64,000 bases of DNA from Cytobacillus depressus. Its GTDB lineage: Bacteria; Bacillota; Bacilli; Bacillales; Cytobacillaceae. The notes beneath the pieces were generated by a model. That model had not been told where the DNA came from and did no database searches. It saw only the letters and a program-made list of their open reading frames with translations. The DNA lies in NCBI RefSeq assembly GCF_008923245.1, contig NZ_WBOS01000018.1, positions 34,193 through 98,192 of the forward strand. Direction: 5' to 3'. The translations under genes were made by a program, and so were the position numbers. Positions 34,296-42,958 of the stretch are shown piece after piece (the first letter of the stretch is position 1; each line of letters begins with the position of its first letter).

Positions 34296-34879
34296 TTTGT
34301 TTTAGGCAATTCTGCCACTTCTGTTTCAGTGGCAATGGAAACAAAATATTTTCCTGACGGATTACGTCTGACCGTCGCACTTAAAATACGACCAAAAACT
34401 TCACGACTTTTGGCAAAGCGAACGTTCCCTAATTTAGGAAGTTTGATGTAGTTATTGATGATAGCGATGTTTCCATTGGTGTGTTTTGTTGTGTAGGACT
34501 GCAGAGGATTCTTTTTTGACTTAAATCGAGGTTGTTTATTCTGCTTTTTGTAATAACGGCCATAGGAATCCGCTAAATTCTCAACATATTTTTGTAAGGC
34601 AATACTGTCTACTTCTTTTAAAAAAGGGTAATATTTTTTTAATTCTGGAAGTGATTTAACCGTTTCATATTTGTTAAAGCAATCACCTTTCCAATTATTT
34701 GTAGGAAGTTGACCGTTTTGTCTCATTTCTTCGACAATATGCCAGCAAGCATCTTTTTCTTTTTGTTTGCCAAGAAAAAGGTTAAATACAAAGCGGGAGC
34801 ATCCGATGGTTTTATTGATGAGTTCTGTCTGTTTTTTATTTGGATAGAGACGAAATTTAAAAGCTTTATGGACTAACAT
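34280..34879 (-). mobile_element. Truncated IS200/IS605-family TnpB (OrfB) gene
   Basis: The ATG at 34879 has GAGGTG upstream. The N-terminal part is well kept: HKAFKFRLYPNKKQTELINK, CSRFVFNLFL, FKSKKNPLQSYTT, IKLPKLGNVRF and the start of the beta-barrel domain. It ends at about residue 190 (ELPKTN) and then runs into reversed UPF0316 sequence. The RuvC catalytic half, zinc ribbon and right end with its omega-RNA are missing, so it cannot act as a nuclease. No TnpA is present. Confidence 0.88.
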
Positions 34880-35085
34880 TGTTTCACCTCACTTTATAGG
34901 AGCGTGTGTTCCCGTAATAACATAATGAGGAAGCCTTTGGCTAGCGCCAACCGTAATTCATCTCCCACTTATCATTGGGCTTTGCCCTTCACATGATTGA
35001 AGAGGGAGTCTTCTTTCAGGAGATGATAAATACATTAGTTTATTTGAGGGACCAAAAATGTTATAGATGAATATGTTTTTTATCG
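34880..35085. mobile_element. Probable left end of the IS605-type element and flank
   Basis: Short palindromes typical of these transposon ends occur, e.g. GGCTAGCGCC and GGGCTTTGCCC, within 120 bases upstream of tnpB. The exact boundary and target site cannot be fixed because the other end is lost. Confidence 0.4.
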
Positions 35086-35760
35086 GCCCTAGTCGGGCGA
35101 ATGCCGCAGGATTTAGCTGCCGTGAGCGCGGAGTTAATGATTGAATCAAGCGGCATTTCGGCCAAAGAATGGTTTGAAAAAGCAGTCTCTTGGACAGAAA
35201 TAAATGCAATCAAACAGGGAGCAACTGATTAAAGCCAGGATATTTCCGAATTAGAGATTCATACGACAAGAATCTATAAACTCGTTGCAAATATGATTCA
35301 GCGGTCTATTTATATAAAGGATCATGCTGTGAAAGAATATGCAGAGAAATTGGAGCAAAGGGAATCTATTATTAATGAATATCAGATGAAAGCAGCTGCC
35401 GTAGTAGAGGAAGCAAAATTATCTAAACAAGAGGCTGCTACCCTCCAAAAAGAGAAAGACGAATTATTGAAGTAACTGGAAGAAGTGCGGTCAGTTAATC
35501 ATAATAACCGGTTGTTGATTGATGAATTTAAAGAGAAAAACGATACATTGAGTGATTTGGTTAGTAAATATCAATCTTTTGCTGAAGAAAATGAGGAATT
35601 AAAGAAAAAATATTCAAATGAACGTGAACGGTTGATTGAGAAGATTAGAGAGTTATATAGCGAAATCTCAAAGGTGAGTAAGGGGTATGAGGAGAGAAAC
35701 AGTGAACTTGAGTTAGAAGTGAAGAGTGAAAGAGATCATAATATAGAGAAAAAAGATTAA
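35086..35760 (+). pseudogene. Long coiled-coil protein gene with two in-frame stops
   Basis: A single frame reads MPQDLAAVSAELMIESSGIS, KEWFEKAVSWTEINAIKQGATD-stop (split here for brevity), then SQDISELEIHTTRIYKLVAN, MIQRSIYIKDHAVKEYAEKL, a coiled coil to KDELLK-stop at 35473, and LEEVRSVNHNNRLLIDEF to IEKKD. Restoring Gln at the second stop (TAA from CAA) would give KQLEEV, a natural heptad. About 220 residues in total, the last 150 strongly coiled coil. It resembles plasmid-type HTH/coiled-coil proteins in general character; family not identified. Confidence 0.6.
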
Positions 35761-35774
35761 CCATACACAATGCT

Positions 35775-35822
35775 AAAAGAAATAAAAGAAGAAACGTTGA
35801 TTTCTTTTTTTATTTCTTTTTA
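35775..35822 (+). terminator. Terminator after the coiled-coil pseudogene
   Basis: AAAAGAAATAAAAGAAGAAA pairs with TTTCTTTTTTTATTTCTTTT (near perfect, 6-base loop). Confidence 0.7.
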
Positions 35823-35844
35823 TATAACATAAATTTTTATTTTA

Positions 35845-36170
35845 AGGGGCATTACGAATAAAGCGATTTGCTGGGGATACCCCATAAAGACGATACATTA
35901 TATATAAATGGAAAGGCTAACGATGAACCGTATTTGGAGGAATATCAAAACGGGTTAAGGGATGCAGGACCATTAACTAATTCATTTACCTTAAAAGAGA
36001 CGCCAGTAGGAAGTGAAGTGGTCCCAGAAGGGCATTTATTTGTTTTGGGGGATAATCGAAGACACAGTGAAGATAGTCGTCGTATCGGAGCTGTCTCGAT
36101 GGAAAAAGTAGTAGGAACAACAAACATTGTCTATTACCCTGTTAAAGAAATAAAAATAATTAGCAAATGA
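35845..36170 (+). pseudogene. Signal peptidase I, C-terminal fragment with frameshift
   Basis: IKRFAGDTP (holding the general-base Lys region of type I signal peptidases) is in one frame; after a shift, KDDTLYINGKANDEPYLEEY and VPEGHLFVLGDNRRHSEDSR continue in another (boxes D and E of Sip proteins). The N-terminal anchor and catalytic Ser are missing. Although about 100 codons remain open, the protein could not be active. Confidence 0.8.
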
Positions 36171-36463
36171 AGAACTTCTAGCTATTCAATTAAAGGGCTA
36201 TTGTTAAAGAGCGTCATAAGTGGATAATGATCAAACTTTTTTTAAAGACAATATACTATCACTCATTGGAATATCAGAACAAATAAAGAGATAATTACAA
36301 TTGAAAACCTAAATTTTTATATAGTTAAAAGTAGAGGATGCCAAAAGGCATCCTCTTTTCATTCTTAAAAAGGTATAAGTGTAGAGATAGATTAGTAGTT
36401 CTTCGCCTTGCTTTTGATACCTATTTTTATAAATTTAGCAATTGTAAAGGTAAACAAAATAGA
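36171..36463. other. Intergenic region
   Basis: Contains only the hairpin terminator at 36333-36360 and AT-rich sequence; no gene seen. Confidence 0.5.
36333..36360. terminator. Hairpin terminator
   Basis: AGAGGATGCC-AAAA-GGCATCCTCTTTTC: perfect 10-bp stem, tetraloop and T run. It insulates the GntR promoter from the scrap zone. Confidence 0.85.
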
Positions 36464-36537
36464 TTGACAATTCGAAAATATCTATGTATTATGAATGGTG
36501 TGTAATGTATACATAATACATAATACATAATACATAG
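36464..36537 (+). promoter_or_regulatory. Promoter and expanded GntR operator of the DUF2848 operon
   Basis: TTGACA (36464-36469), 17 bases, TATTAT (36487-36492). Downstream, ATGTATACAT and repeated TAATACA units (three in tandem) occupy 36505-36537. Compared with the 28-bp palindrome at 33149, the left arm is separated by an 11-base insertion and the right arm has been amplified, so repressor spacing may be altered. Confidence 0.7.
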
Positions 36538-36547
36538 GAGTGTATCA

Positions 36548-37216
36548 ATGTCGATTAGTCTAAATGTAAATCCAATTAAACCCCAGACAACAAAAGAAAT
36601 TGTTTATGACGAGATTAAAAATGCTATTTTCAACGGGAACATTAAAAAGGATGAGATTATTACCGAAATGATCCTTGCTCACTCTCTTAATATTTCGCGT
36701 ACTCCCGTGCGAGAGGCAGTAGGTGACTTATTGAAAGACGGTCTATTAGTAGCTGTTCCTAGGAAAGGGTTAAAGGTTCGGGAAATTACACCGAGCGAAA
36801 AGGATCAAATTATTTTTCTTAGGGTTTCAATTGAAACGGAAGGATTGAGAAGAGTTATTCCAAGTATCACTGCTAATCAAATTCAATTTTTAAAAGAAGT
36901 AATTGAGCAGCAGAAAAAGGCTATGGAAAAAAACGATCGTATAAAATTTATTGAATTGGATCAAAAATTCCATAGAAAAATCCTTTACTTTGCTGAACAG
37001 CACTTGTTAGAAGATATCTTGTTAAATTTATACAATTTAACAAGATTAATAGGGCACAAGGCATTAGCCAAAAATGGCCGTATGGAGGAAGTCCTAGAAG
37101 AACATTTGCGAATTGTAGAAGCTTTGGAACTAAAGGATGTTAAACAAGCAACAGAGTTAATGGAAGAACACTTGGTTCAGACAAAGGAATCCATTGACAT
37201 TGTCGAAGGTAAGTGA
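36548..37216 (+). CDS. GntR-family regulator, FCD subfamily
   Basis: 222 residues. N-terminal HTH: IVYDEIKNAIFNGNIKKDE and LNISRTPVREAVGDLLKDG. FCD domain from about residue 80, with the ligand-type EL(D)QKFHRKILYFAEQ. Close copy of the truncated gene at 33187 over the first 40 residues. It precedes the DUF2848, nitrilase and MFS genes in the same direction and probably controls them through the TATACAT-type sites upstream. Confidence 0.93.
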   Translation: MSISLNVNPIKPQTTKEIVYDEIKNAIFNGNIKKDEIITEMILAHSLNISRTPVREAVGDLLKDGLLVAVPRKGLKVREITPSEKDQIIFLRVSIETEGLRRVIPSITANQIQFLKEVIEQQKKAMEKNDRIKFIELDQKFHRKILYFAEQHLLEDILLNLYNLTRLIGHKALAKNGRMEEVLEEHLRIVEALELKDVKQATELMEEHLVQTKESIDIVEGK

Positions 37217-37232
37217 AATTTTTTTCGCACTT

Positions 37233-37246
37233 TGAAAGCGTTATCA
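37233..37246 (+). promoter_or_regulatory. Catabolite-response element (cre)
   Basis: TGAAAGCGTTATCA fits the CcpA site consensus (TGWAANCGNTNNCA) at every fixed position. It lies between gntR and the DUF2848 gene, 19 bases before its ATG, so CcpA bound here would block transcription into the operon when preferred sugars are present. Confidence 0.75.
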
Positions 37247-37264
37247 AATTTAGGAGGAGAAAAA

Positions 37265-37969
37265 ATGAAAACAATTAAAGCAATGAACTCAATATTATTA
37301 CCATTAACTGTTAACAACGTAGAAAAGGAGATTAAGGTTAACCATGTATATTGCATTGGTTACGCGGGACGAAATATTGAAAAAACAATGGAGCACATTA
37401 TTGAACTAGAAAAAATTGGGGTTCCTAGACCAGCCGAAGTTCCTACCCTTTATCCAGTTCGCCGAAACAGCCTTAGTCAGACTGAGGAAATAGAAGTACT
37501 TGGGGATAAGACAAGTGGTGAAGCCGAAATCGTTTTAGTGTTTGGAGATACTGAAGACGAAGTATACATAACAGTTGGAAGCGATCATACAGACCGTTCA
37601 TTGGAAACGATTGATATTAATCAATCGAAACAAATTTGTGATAAACCGATAGCTCGAGAGGCTTGGAATCTTAATCATGTCATTGATCATTGGGATGACC
37701 TAATATTAACCTCACAAGTGTACTTAAATGGTGAGTGGCAGAATTACCAAGAAGCAAAAATTAACGAAATTATCCCTTTGAATGAAATAAAGGGATTCCT
37801 AAATAAAAAAGATGTATCCTTCAAAAATATCGTTGTATTCTCAGGAACTGTACCGTTATTGGAAGGCTTTAAATACGGTTCAAAATTCAAAATGTCATTT
37901 ATAGATAAGGTTCGAAGCACTGAATTACATGCTGAATATGCAATTACACGTTTAGATTCGGAGGAATAA
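37265..37969 (+). CDS. DUF2848 family protein
   Basis: 234 residues from the ATG at 37265 (TAGGAGGAG upstream; the longer TTG start would place the cre box inside the gene). The family pattern is clear: CIGYAGRNIEKTMEHIIELE, GVPRPAEVPTLYPVRRN, VGSDHTDRSLE and SKQICDKPIA. DUF2848 proteins resemble the FAH fold and are found beside amidohydrolases and acid-metabolism genes. Reaction unknown. Here the next gene is a nitrilase-type amidase five bases downstream, so they may act on the same amide or cyclic acid. Confidence 0.88.
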   Translation: MKTIKAMNSILLPLTVNNVEKEIKVNHVYCIGYAGRNIEKTMEHIIELEKIGVPRPAEVPTLYPVRRNSLSQTEEIEVLGDKTSGEAEIVLVFGDTEDEVYITVGSDHTDRSLETIDINQSKQICDKPIAREAWNLNHVIDHWDDLILTSQVYLNGEWQNYQEAKINEIIPLNEIKGFLNKKDVSFKNIVVFSGTVPLLEGFKYGSKFKMSFIDKVRSTELHAEYAITRLDSEE

Positions 37970-37973
37970 AAAT

Positions 37974-38771
37974 ATGAAAATTTCAATCTATCAAATGGAA
38001 ATTGTTCCTGGAAATCCATTAGAAAACTTTAAAAAAGTCGAAGAATGGTTGGAAAAGGAAATAAAGAGTTCTGCACCAGATGTGATTGTCCTGCCGGAAA
38101 TGTGGACAACTTCCTATACATTGGAGGACATTCACATTCATGCTGATGATAATGGGAAGGCGACTGTGGCATTTCTTCAGTCATTGGCTAAAACATTTAA
38201 TATCAATATAATTGGAGGCTCTTTTGCCAATAAAGTTGATGGAAAAGTATATAACACAGCAGTTGTTATAAATCGTCAGGGAGAAGTCGTATACCAATAC
38301 GACAAGGTTCATTTGGTGCCAATGTTAAATGAACCAGAATATTTAACAGGCGGACAAAAGGCACCTGAGGTATTTGAGCTTGATGGTATCAAGATGGGAC
38401 TAATCATTTGCTACGACCTTCGTTTTTCAGAGATTATCCGTCCGCTTGCTTTGGAAGGTGCAGAAGTATTATTTATTGTTGCAGAATGGCCGATAGCCCG
38501 TCTGAAACATTGGAAAAACATCCAAATTACTCGCGCTATTGAAAATCAGATGTTCGTTGTATCATGCAACAATGTCGGTACGTATAAAGAAGTTACTTAT
38601 GGCGGGAGCTCCATGGTCGTTAATCCTTGGGGAGACACTTTAATAGAAGGATCGACTACTGAGGAGGAAACCCTAACGACTTCAATTAAGGTTGAGGAAA
38701 CAGTAGTAATTCGAGAAAATGTACCAGTGTTCACTAGTCGGGTACCGCATTTATATAAACAAGGGTTATAA
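37974..38771 (+). CDS. Carbon-nitrogen hydrolase (nitrilase superfamily amidase)
   Basis: 265 residues with the complete catalytic triad: Glu in VLPEMWTTSY, Lys in YDKVHLVPM, Cys in GLIICYDLRF. The full-length fold resembles omega-amidase/YafV and YkrU-type enzymes. It hydrolyses a C-N bond of a small amide. The ribosome binding site GGAGG overlaps the end of the DUF2848 gene. Confidence 0.92.
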   Translation: MKISIYQMEIVPGNPLENFKKVEEWLEKEIKSSAPDVIVLPEMWTTSYTLEDIHIHADDNGKATVAFLQSLAKTFNINIIGGSFANKVDGKVYNTAVVINRQGEVVYQYDKVHLVPMLNEPEYLTGGQKAPEVFELDGIKMGLIICYDLRFSEIIRPLALEGAEVLFIVAEWPIARLKHWKNIQITRAIENQMFVVSCNNVGTYKEVTYGGSSMVVNPWGDTLIEGSTTEEETLTTSIKVEETVVIRENVPVFTSRVPHLYKQGL

Positions 38772-38808
38772 GGAGAAAATCAATCCAAATAAACGGGGAG
38801 AAATGTTT

Positions 38809-40116
38809 ATGAGTAATCTTGCTGAAAAGAATGTTCAAAACGGTCATATTGATCACGCTAAGCAACAGAGAATTGCCGGTATCTCGAGTGTTTTAGGGTC
38901 AACAATAGAATGGTATGATTTCTTCCTGTATGGAACTATGGCTGCCATTATTTTTCCACAATTATTTTTTCCGCTGCATGATCCCTATGTTGCTACATTA
39001 TTAACGTTTTCAACTTATGCGATTGGATATATCGCTAGGCCGATAGGCGGAATATTTTTTGGGCATTTAGGTGATAAAATTGGTAGAAAAGTATCTTTAA
39101 TCGCTACCTTAATCATCATGGGGATAACGACAGTTCTTATCGGTTTACTACCTGGCTTTGCAAGTATTGGGGTATGGGCACCTGTATTAGTCACAGTCCT
39201 TAGATTTATTCAAGGGATTGCGATTGGAGGGGAATGGCCAGGATCTGTTCTCATTTCAATGGAGTGGGGAACAAAAAATAATCGAGGTTTTATGGCCACA
39301 TTGCCTCAAATTGGCGTGCCGCTTGGATTAATACTAGGAACTGCAGTCACATCCCTTTTCATTACGCTTTCAGGCGATAGCTTCCAAACATGGGGTTGGA
39401 GAGTACCATTTATTCTAAGTTTAGCTTTAGTTATTCTTGGGTTACTCATTCGAATGAATTTATTGGAAACGCCTTCATTCCAAAAGGTTCTTAATGAAAA
39501 AGAAATGCCGAAGTTGCCATTTATTTCAGTTATTAAAGATTATCCTAAACAAGTAGTGTCAGGCGTATTTGCAAATGTAAGTAGCGATATTGCTTTTGGC
39601 GTATTTGCCTTTTATACGACAACGTATGGAATCACACATCTAGGACTAGATAAATCAATTTTCGTGAACGCAACATTAGTAGGGGCAATGATCGCTGTTG
39701 TATCTATTTTTGTTACTGGATATGTTAGTGATAAAATAAATCCTAAAAAAATTCTTGGATTTGGTAATATACTACTTATTCTTTGGGCTTTACCATTTTT
39801 CTACTTATTGAATACGAAAAGCACAGGCTTAATTTTCCTAGCAATTATAGTTGCATTTATCATTCATTCGACAATGTGGGCACCACTAGCCCCAGTAATT
39901 GCTTCGAGTTTTCCAGCGCATCTTAGGTACAGCGGCTCAGCTATCACATTCATGTTAAGAAGCGTTATTGGAGGAGGATTTGCTCCTTTGATTTCCACTT
40001 TTCTTCTTCATAAATTTGAGAGTGGTTACGCGATTAGTGCATATATAATTATAGCGGCAATAATAGCGCTATTTGCACTCAGATATGTGGATATTAAATA
40101 TCATAAAGCAGATTGA
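38809..40116 (+). CDS. MFS transporter, metabolite:H+ symporter (MHS) type
   Basis: 435 residues from the ATG at 38809 (GGGGAG eight bases upstream). Twelve membrane segments expected. MHS signs: GSTIEWYDFFLYGTMAA near the N-terminus, GHLGDKIGRKVSL loop and GIAIGGEWPGSVLISMEW. Family members import carboxylates, betaines or aromatic acids; this one probably brings in the substrate of the DUF2848/nitrilase pair. Last gene before a terminator. Confidence 0.93.
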   Translation: MSNLAEKNVQNGHIDHAKQQRIAGISSVLGSTIEWYDFFLYGTMAAIIFPQLFFPLHDPYVATLLTFSTYAIGYIARPIGGIFFGHLGDKIGRKVSLIATLIIMGITTVLIGLLPGFASIGVWAPVLVTVLRFIQGIAIGGEWPGSVLISMEWGTKNNRGFMATLPQIGVPLGLILGTAVTSLFITLSGDSFQTWGWRVPFILSLALVILGLLIRMNLLETPSFQKVLNEKEMPKLPFISVIKDYPKQVVSGVFANVSSDIAFGVFAFYTTTYGITHLGLDKSIFVNATLVGAMIAVVSIFVTGYVSDKINPKKILGFGNILLILWALPFFYLLNTKSTGLIFLAIIVAFIIHSTMWAPLAPVIASSFPAHLRYSGSAITFMLRSVIGGGFAPLISTFLLHKFESGYAISAYIIIAAIIALFALRYVDIKYHKAD

Positions 40117-40129
40117 TGTTCCAATTGTT

Positions 40130-40162
40130 AGGATAGACGCTAACCGCCTATCCTATTTTTAT
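40130..40162 (+). terminator. Terminator of the DUF2848-nitrilase-MFS operon
   Basis: AGGATAG pairs with CTATCCT around an 11-base loop, then ATTTTTATT. Confidence 0.65.
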
Positions 40163-40228
40163 TAAAGAATGTCATATTGAAAAAAGCACTTCGTAGAATA
40201 CGGTAAATGTACCGACAAAAGGAGGGCT

Positions 40229-40318
40229 ATGTTTCATATATTGGTAAACCGGTTGACAGCTGAAAAGTTACCAGACGGAACAGTCTTAAGTTATGAGTAT
40301 GATGAAGCTGAAATCTAA
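40229..40318 (+). CDS. Very short ORF of uncertain status
   Basis: 29 codons, MFHILVNRLTAEKLPDGTVL then SYEYDEAEI, with AAAGGAGG six bases upstream. The ribosome binding site is good but the product looks like a protein scrap (the PDGTVLSYEYD text is reminiscent of a YD-repeat). It may be the start of a gene whose remainder was deleted. Confidence 0.3.
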   Translation: MFHILVNRLTAEKLPDGTVLSYEYDEAEI

Positions 40319-40344
40319 CAAAAAAGAGCAAAACGGCAATACAA

Positions 40345-40392
40345 TGATACTATGTCAAGAAACACTGTGTTTATGTTCTTGACATAGTATCA
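40345..40392. repeat. 17-bp perfect inverted repeat
   Basis: TGATACTATGTCAAGAA and TTCTTGACATAGTATCA enclose 14 bases. No clear U run on either strand, so it is not a standard terminator; it lies 136 bases beyond the recombinase stop and could be an element terminus or a small hairpin RNA. Confidence 0.55.
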
Positions 40393-40527
40393 AACACCTG
40401 ATCCTGATGATATTTTTCCTCCTGATTTATACTATGTTTTTGTTAAGTTTCTTCATTATATTTTATAAATGCTTTTTATTATTCTTCTATGAGAAAGACA
40501 AGAATAATTCAGGTGCCAACTTTATTT

Positions 40528-41460
40528 CTAAAACTTCGGCAAAGCATCCACCGCATCCGCCAAATCACTATACGAATCTTTCAAATATCTGCTAGTTGTC
40601 GCAATATTACTATGCCCGGCCAATCTTCGTACCTTCTCAATATCATTATTCGTTGCTTTCAACATCCACTTACAAAAAGTATGCCGAAACATATGCGGCG
40701 TTAATCTCTTCTTCGGTAGATTATAACCCTCAACCATTGTCTGGATTCCTCGGACAGTAAACTTCGGCGATCGCTGGCTATAAAACACATACGGAGAGTC
40801 TGCTACATGCATCTTTTGTTTAGCCATCTCTGCCCGGTAGCTTAACCAGTCCTGGATTTCCGCAAGCAGCGTATTCGAAATAGGAACCGTCCGGACCTTC
40901 ATCCCTTTTCCTACAATTCGAATACGCTTCAAATCTAAATCGAGATCCGTCAATTTTAAATTGGATAGCTCATCAACGCGAAGACCAGCATAAGTCAGCA
41001 AATAAATAATTGCCCGGTCTCTCCGGTACTTTTCCTCTAGATTTACGCCTCTGCTTTTGACGGGTTTCTTCCTTATTATATAGAGGAGATTTTCGAACTC
41101 TTCTTCTGTCAGCCACATAATGGTTTCATTGTCCTCATCAGCTGTTTTTAAATCTTGAATATCGCTCATCGGATTCTGCTGCAGTTTTTTATTCTTGATT
41201 GCCCAGGAATAAAAACTCCGCAGCGAATTTAGTCTCCGGTTGATGGTTGAAATGGCCAATGGTTTTACGTCCACGGGATGTAACATTTCATGGATCCATT
41301 TTCGAACATCAGCTGCTGTGACAAAATCATCTGGCCGAATATGTAAATCGTCAAAAAAAGAATGTAGATCATTTGTATAGGAAATAATGGTATTTTTCGA
41401 TTTTCCTTTTTCTTGAAGATAGGAAATGTATGATGAAAACAATTCATTCACGCCTTTCAC
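40528..41460 (-). CDS. Tyrosine recombinase/integrase (XerC/D-like)
   Basis: 310 residues. N-terminal SAM-like core-binding domain (SYLQEKGKSKNTIISYTNDL), then the catalytic domain: Arg in YAGLRVDELSNLKL, Lys region GKGMKVRTVPIS, HMFRHTFCKWML (HxxR), GHSNIATTSRYL (His then Tyr). Complete and probably active. Start is GTG 41460 or an internal GTG nine bases later; no strong ribosome binding site. It has no visible att site or cargo alongside, but a broken copy lies 7.9 kb to the left, so the intervening scrap zone may have been its element. Confidence 0.9.
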   Translation of the reverse strand: MKGVNELFSSYISYLQEKGKSKNTIISYTNDLHSFFDDLHIRPDDFVTAADVRKWIHEMLHPVDVKPLAISTINRRLNSLRSFYSWAIKNKKLQQNPMSDIQDLKTADEDNETIMWLTEEEFENLLYIIRKKPVKSRGVNLEEKYRRDRAIIYLLTYAGLRVDELSNLKLTDLDLDLKRIRIVGKGMKVRTVPISNTLLAEIQDWLSYRAEMAKQKMHVADSPYVFYSQRSPKFTVRGIQTMVEGYNLPKKRLTPHMFRHTFCKWMLKATNNDIEKVRRLAGHSNIATTSRYLKDSYSDLADAVDALPKF

Positions 41461-41809
41461 TTATATGACGAGTTTAAGGTACTCAATAGGGTACTAGATC
41501 GATATGTATTTTATACATTATATGATGAGTATAACATAAGGAAAGAAAGAATGAACGTATATAATGTATATTATGTGATGAGTTGTAAATTAACTTAATA
41601 AACCATGAAGATAGTTTACAATTCCAATTGATATTCCAGAAAAAGTAAAATTGATTTGTAGAAAGTTAAATTGCACTTGAAGAAGCCATCTCGATTACAT
41701 AATTGCTAAAGCGACGGCTGGGTAAAAAACAATAAAGCGCTATAGAGAATAAAATCAATTTTAATCTTGCTAATTATTAATCCTAGTTTCTTCTATTATA
41801 TATCTTTTT
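41461..41809. other. AT-rich region upstream of the recombinase
   Basis: Holds related ACATTATATGATGAG and ATATTATGTGATGAG motifs 70 bases apart (41512 and 41567 region), possible recombinase-binding or promoter repeats. No gene seen. Confidence 0.4.
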
Positions 41810-41973
41810 GGAGAAAGACTATAAAGTTCGAGATTTTGGATAAAGAGGATTCAAACAACGAATAAAGGAGAGAATAAACGTTTCTTCCTATGAAGATTTA
41901 TTAAAAAATGCCGCCTTATCTTCAGCTTTTCCAATCAATGTAATTTTGAAAAAAAGCAAATGGTAACCAGCAT
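41810..41973. repeat. Dispersed intergenic repeat, copy 1
   Basis: GAGAAAGACTATAAAGTTCG, later AATAAAGGAGAGAATAAACG and TTTCTTCCTATGAAG, then AAATGGTAACCAGC. The same ordered blocks occur at 44951-45096, and the central block again at 62864-62912. Non-coding; it may fold through AATAAAC/GTTTATT arms. Confidence 0.65.
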
Positions 41974-42003
41974 TAAAAAAAGGTTCCTTTTTAGAGGAAC
42001 CCT
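41974..42003 (-). terminator. Terminator of the EamA gene
   Basis: On the minus strand GGGTTCCTC-TAAA-AAGGAACC followed by seven T. It lies 14 bases past the gene's stop. Confidence 0.8.
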
Positions 42004-42016
42004 TTCATCTAGATAT

Positions 42017-42958
42017 TTAAATGCTTTTGCTCTGGCTTTTTCCTTGTCTTATGAATTTTTTTCTACGTTTCTGCATTATCTCCTCTATAGCCCCTGATCC
42101 AAAAAGGATGCCAATTATTATTAGAATACAACCGAGTGTTTGATATAACGTAATCTGTTCGCCTAATAGGACAAAGGCTCCAACTAAAGAGAAAAATGTA
42201 CTTAAGTTTAAAAAAATAGAAGTCTCCGCTGCACCAATTTTACTAATGGAAGAGTTATAAATGATATTTCCAAAAGCTGTTGCTAGAAGGGCAGATGAAA
42301 GAAAGACGACCCAAAAATAAAGAGGAGCATGAAAAATACCTTTTAGTCCAACAGGTTCTTTCAAAAGGCTGATTACAAATAAAAAAATACTACCAATAAT
42401 AAGCATATATCCTGTTAATAATAAGGGATCCAATGTTCTTGTCGCCTTACTAATTAATATAAAACTAAGGGCTTGAACGAAAATAGCTAAAAATATAAAT
42501 AGATCACCGAATGAAAGTTCTGATAGTCCATTACCACCAGATAGTACGATAAAAATAAGCCCTAAACCCCCAATGAGGAATCCGAGTACTTGAGTAAACG
42601 AAGGAATTCTTCTTAGTAATATAGCTGCTAGTAATGCTGTTAACAATGGTCCCGAGCCTAAAATTAAGCCACCATTTGTCGCCGATGTATTTGTCAAACC
42701 TAATGATAAAAAGTAATGGTGGCCTGATATATTTAATAATCCTCCCGCAACAATAAATTTCCATTCTGATATGCTAGGCTTTCGAATTTTCTTCAAAAAA
42801 CCCAAAATCACAAATACTGCGAGTCCGGCTGTAAAAATGCGGAGGGCCGAAATTGATACGGGTGGAAAATAACCAACGATTATTTTTATAGCTGAAACAT
42901 TAAACCCCCAGAGTATCATAACTAAAATCATTAATAGATAAGTACTACCATTTTTCAA
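42017..42958 (-). CDS. EamA-family (DMT) transporter
   Basis: 313 residues with ten predicted membrane helices in two EamA repeats (VMILWGFNVSAIKIIVGYFP opens the first; the second starts near FLAIFVQALSFILISKA). RhaT/YdcZ-like small-molecule exporter; substrate unknown. Positively charged tail. A piece of this gene reappears at 53252. Confidence 0.9.
   Translation of the reverse strand: MKNGSTYLLMILVMILWGFNVSAIKIIVGYFPPVSISALRIFTAGLAVFVILGFLKKIRKPSISEWKFIVAGGLLNISGHHYFLSLGLTNTSATNGGLILGSGPLLTALLAAILLRRIPSFTQVLGFLIGGLGLIFIVLSGGNGLSELSFGDLFIFLAIFVQALSFILISKATRTLDPLLLTGYMLIIGSIFLFVISLLKEPVGLKGIFHAPLYFWVVFLSSALLATAFGNIIYNSSISKIGAAETSIFLNLSTFFSLVGAFVLLGEQITLYQTLGCILIIIGILFGSGAIEEIMQKRRKKFIRQGKSQSKSI

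Noticed and set aside
34280..34879. Cas12-like or CRISPR-associated effector
   Set aside because: It is a TnpB N-terminal fragment; no CRISPR repeats or Cas1/Cas2 anywhere in the window.
41974..42003. Integrase attachment site
   Set aside because: The inverted repeat is a terminator for the EamA gene with a clear T run.
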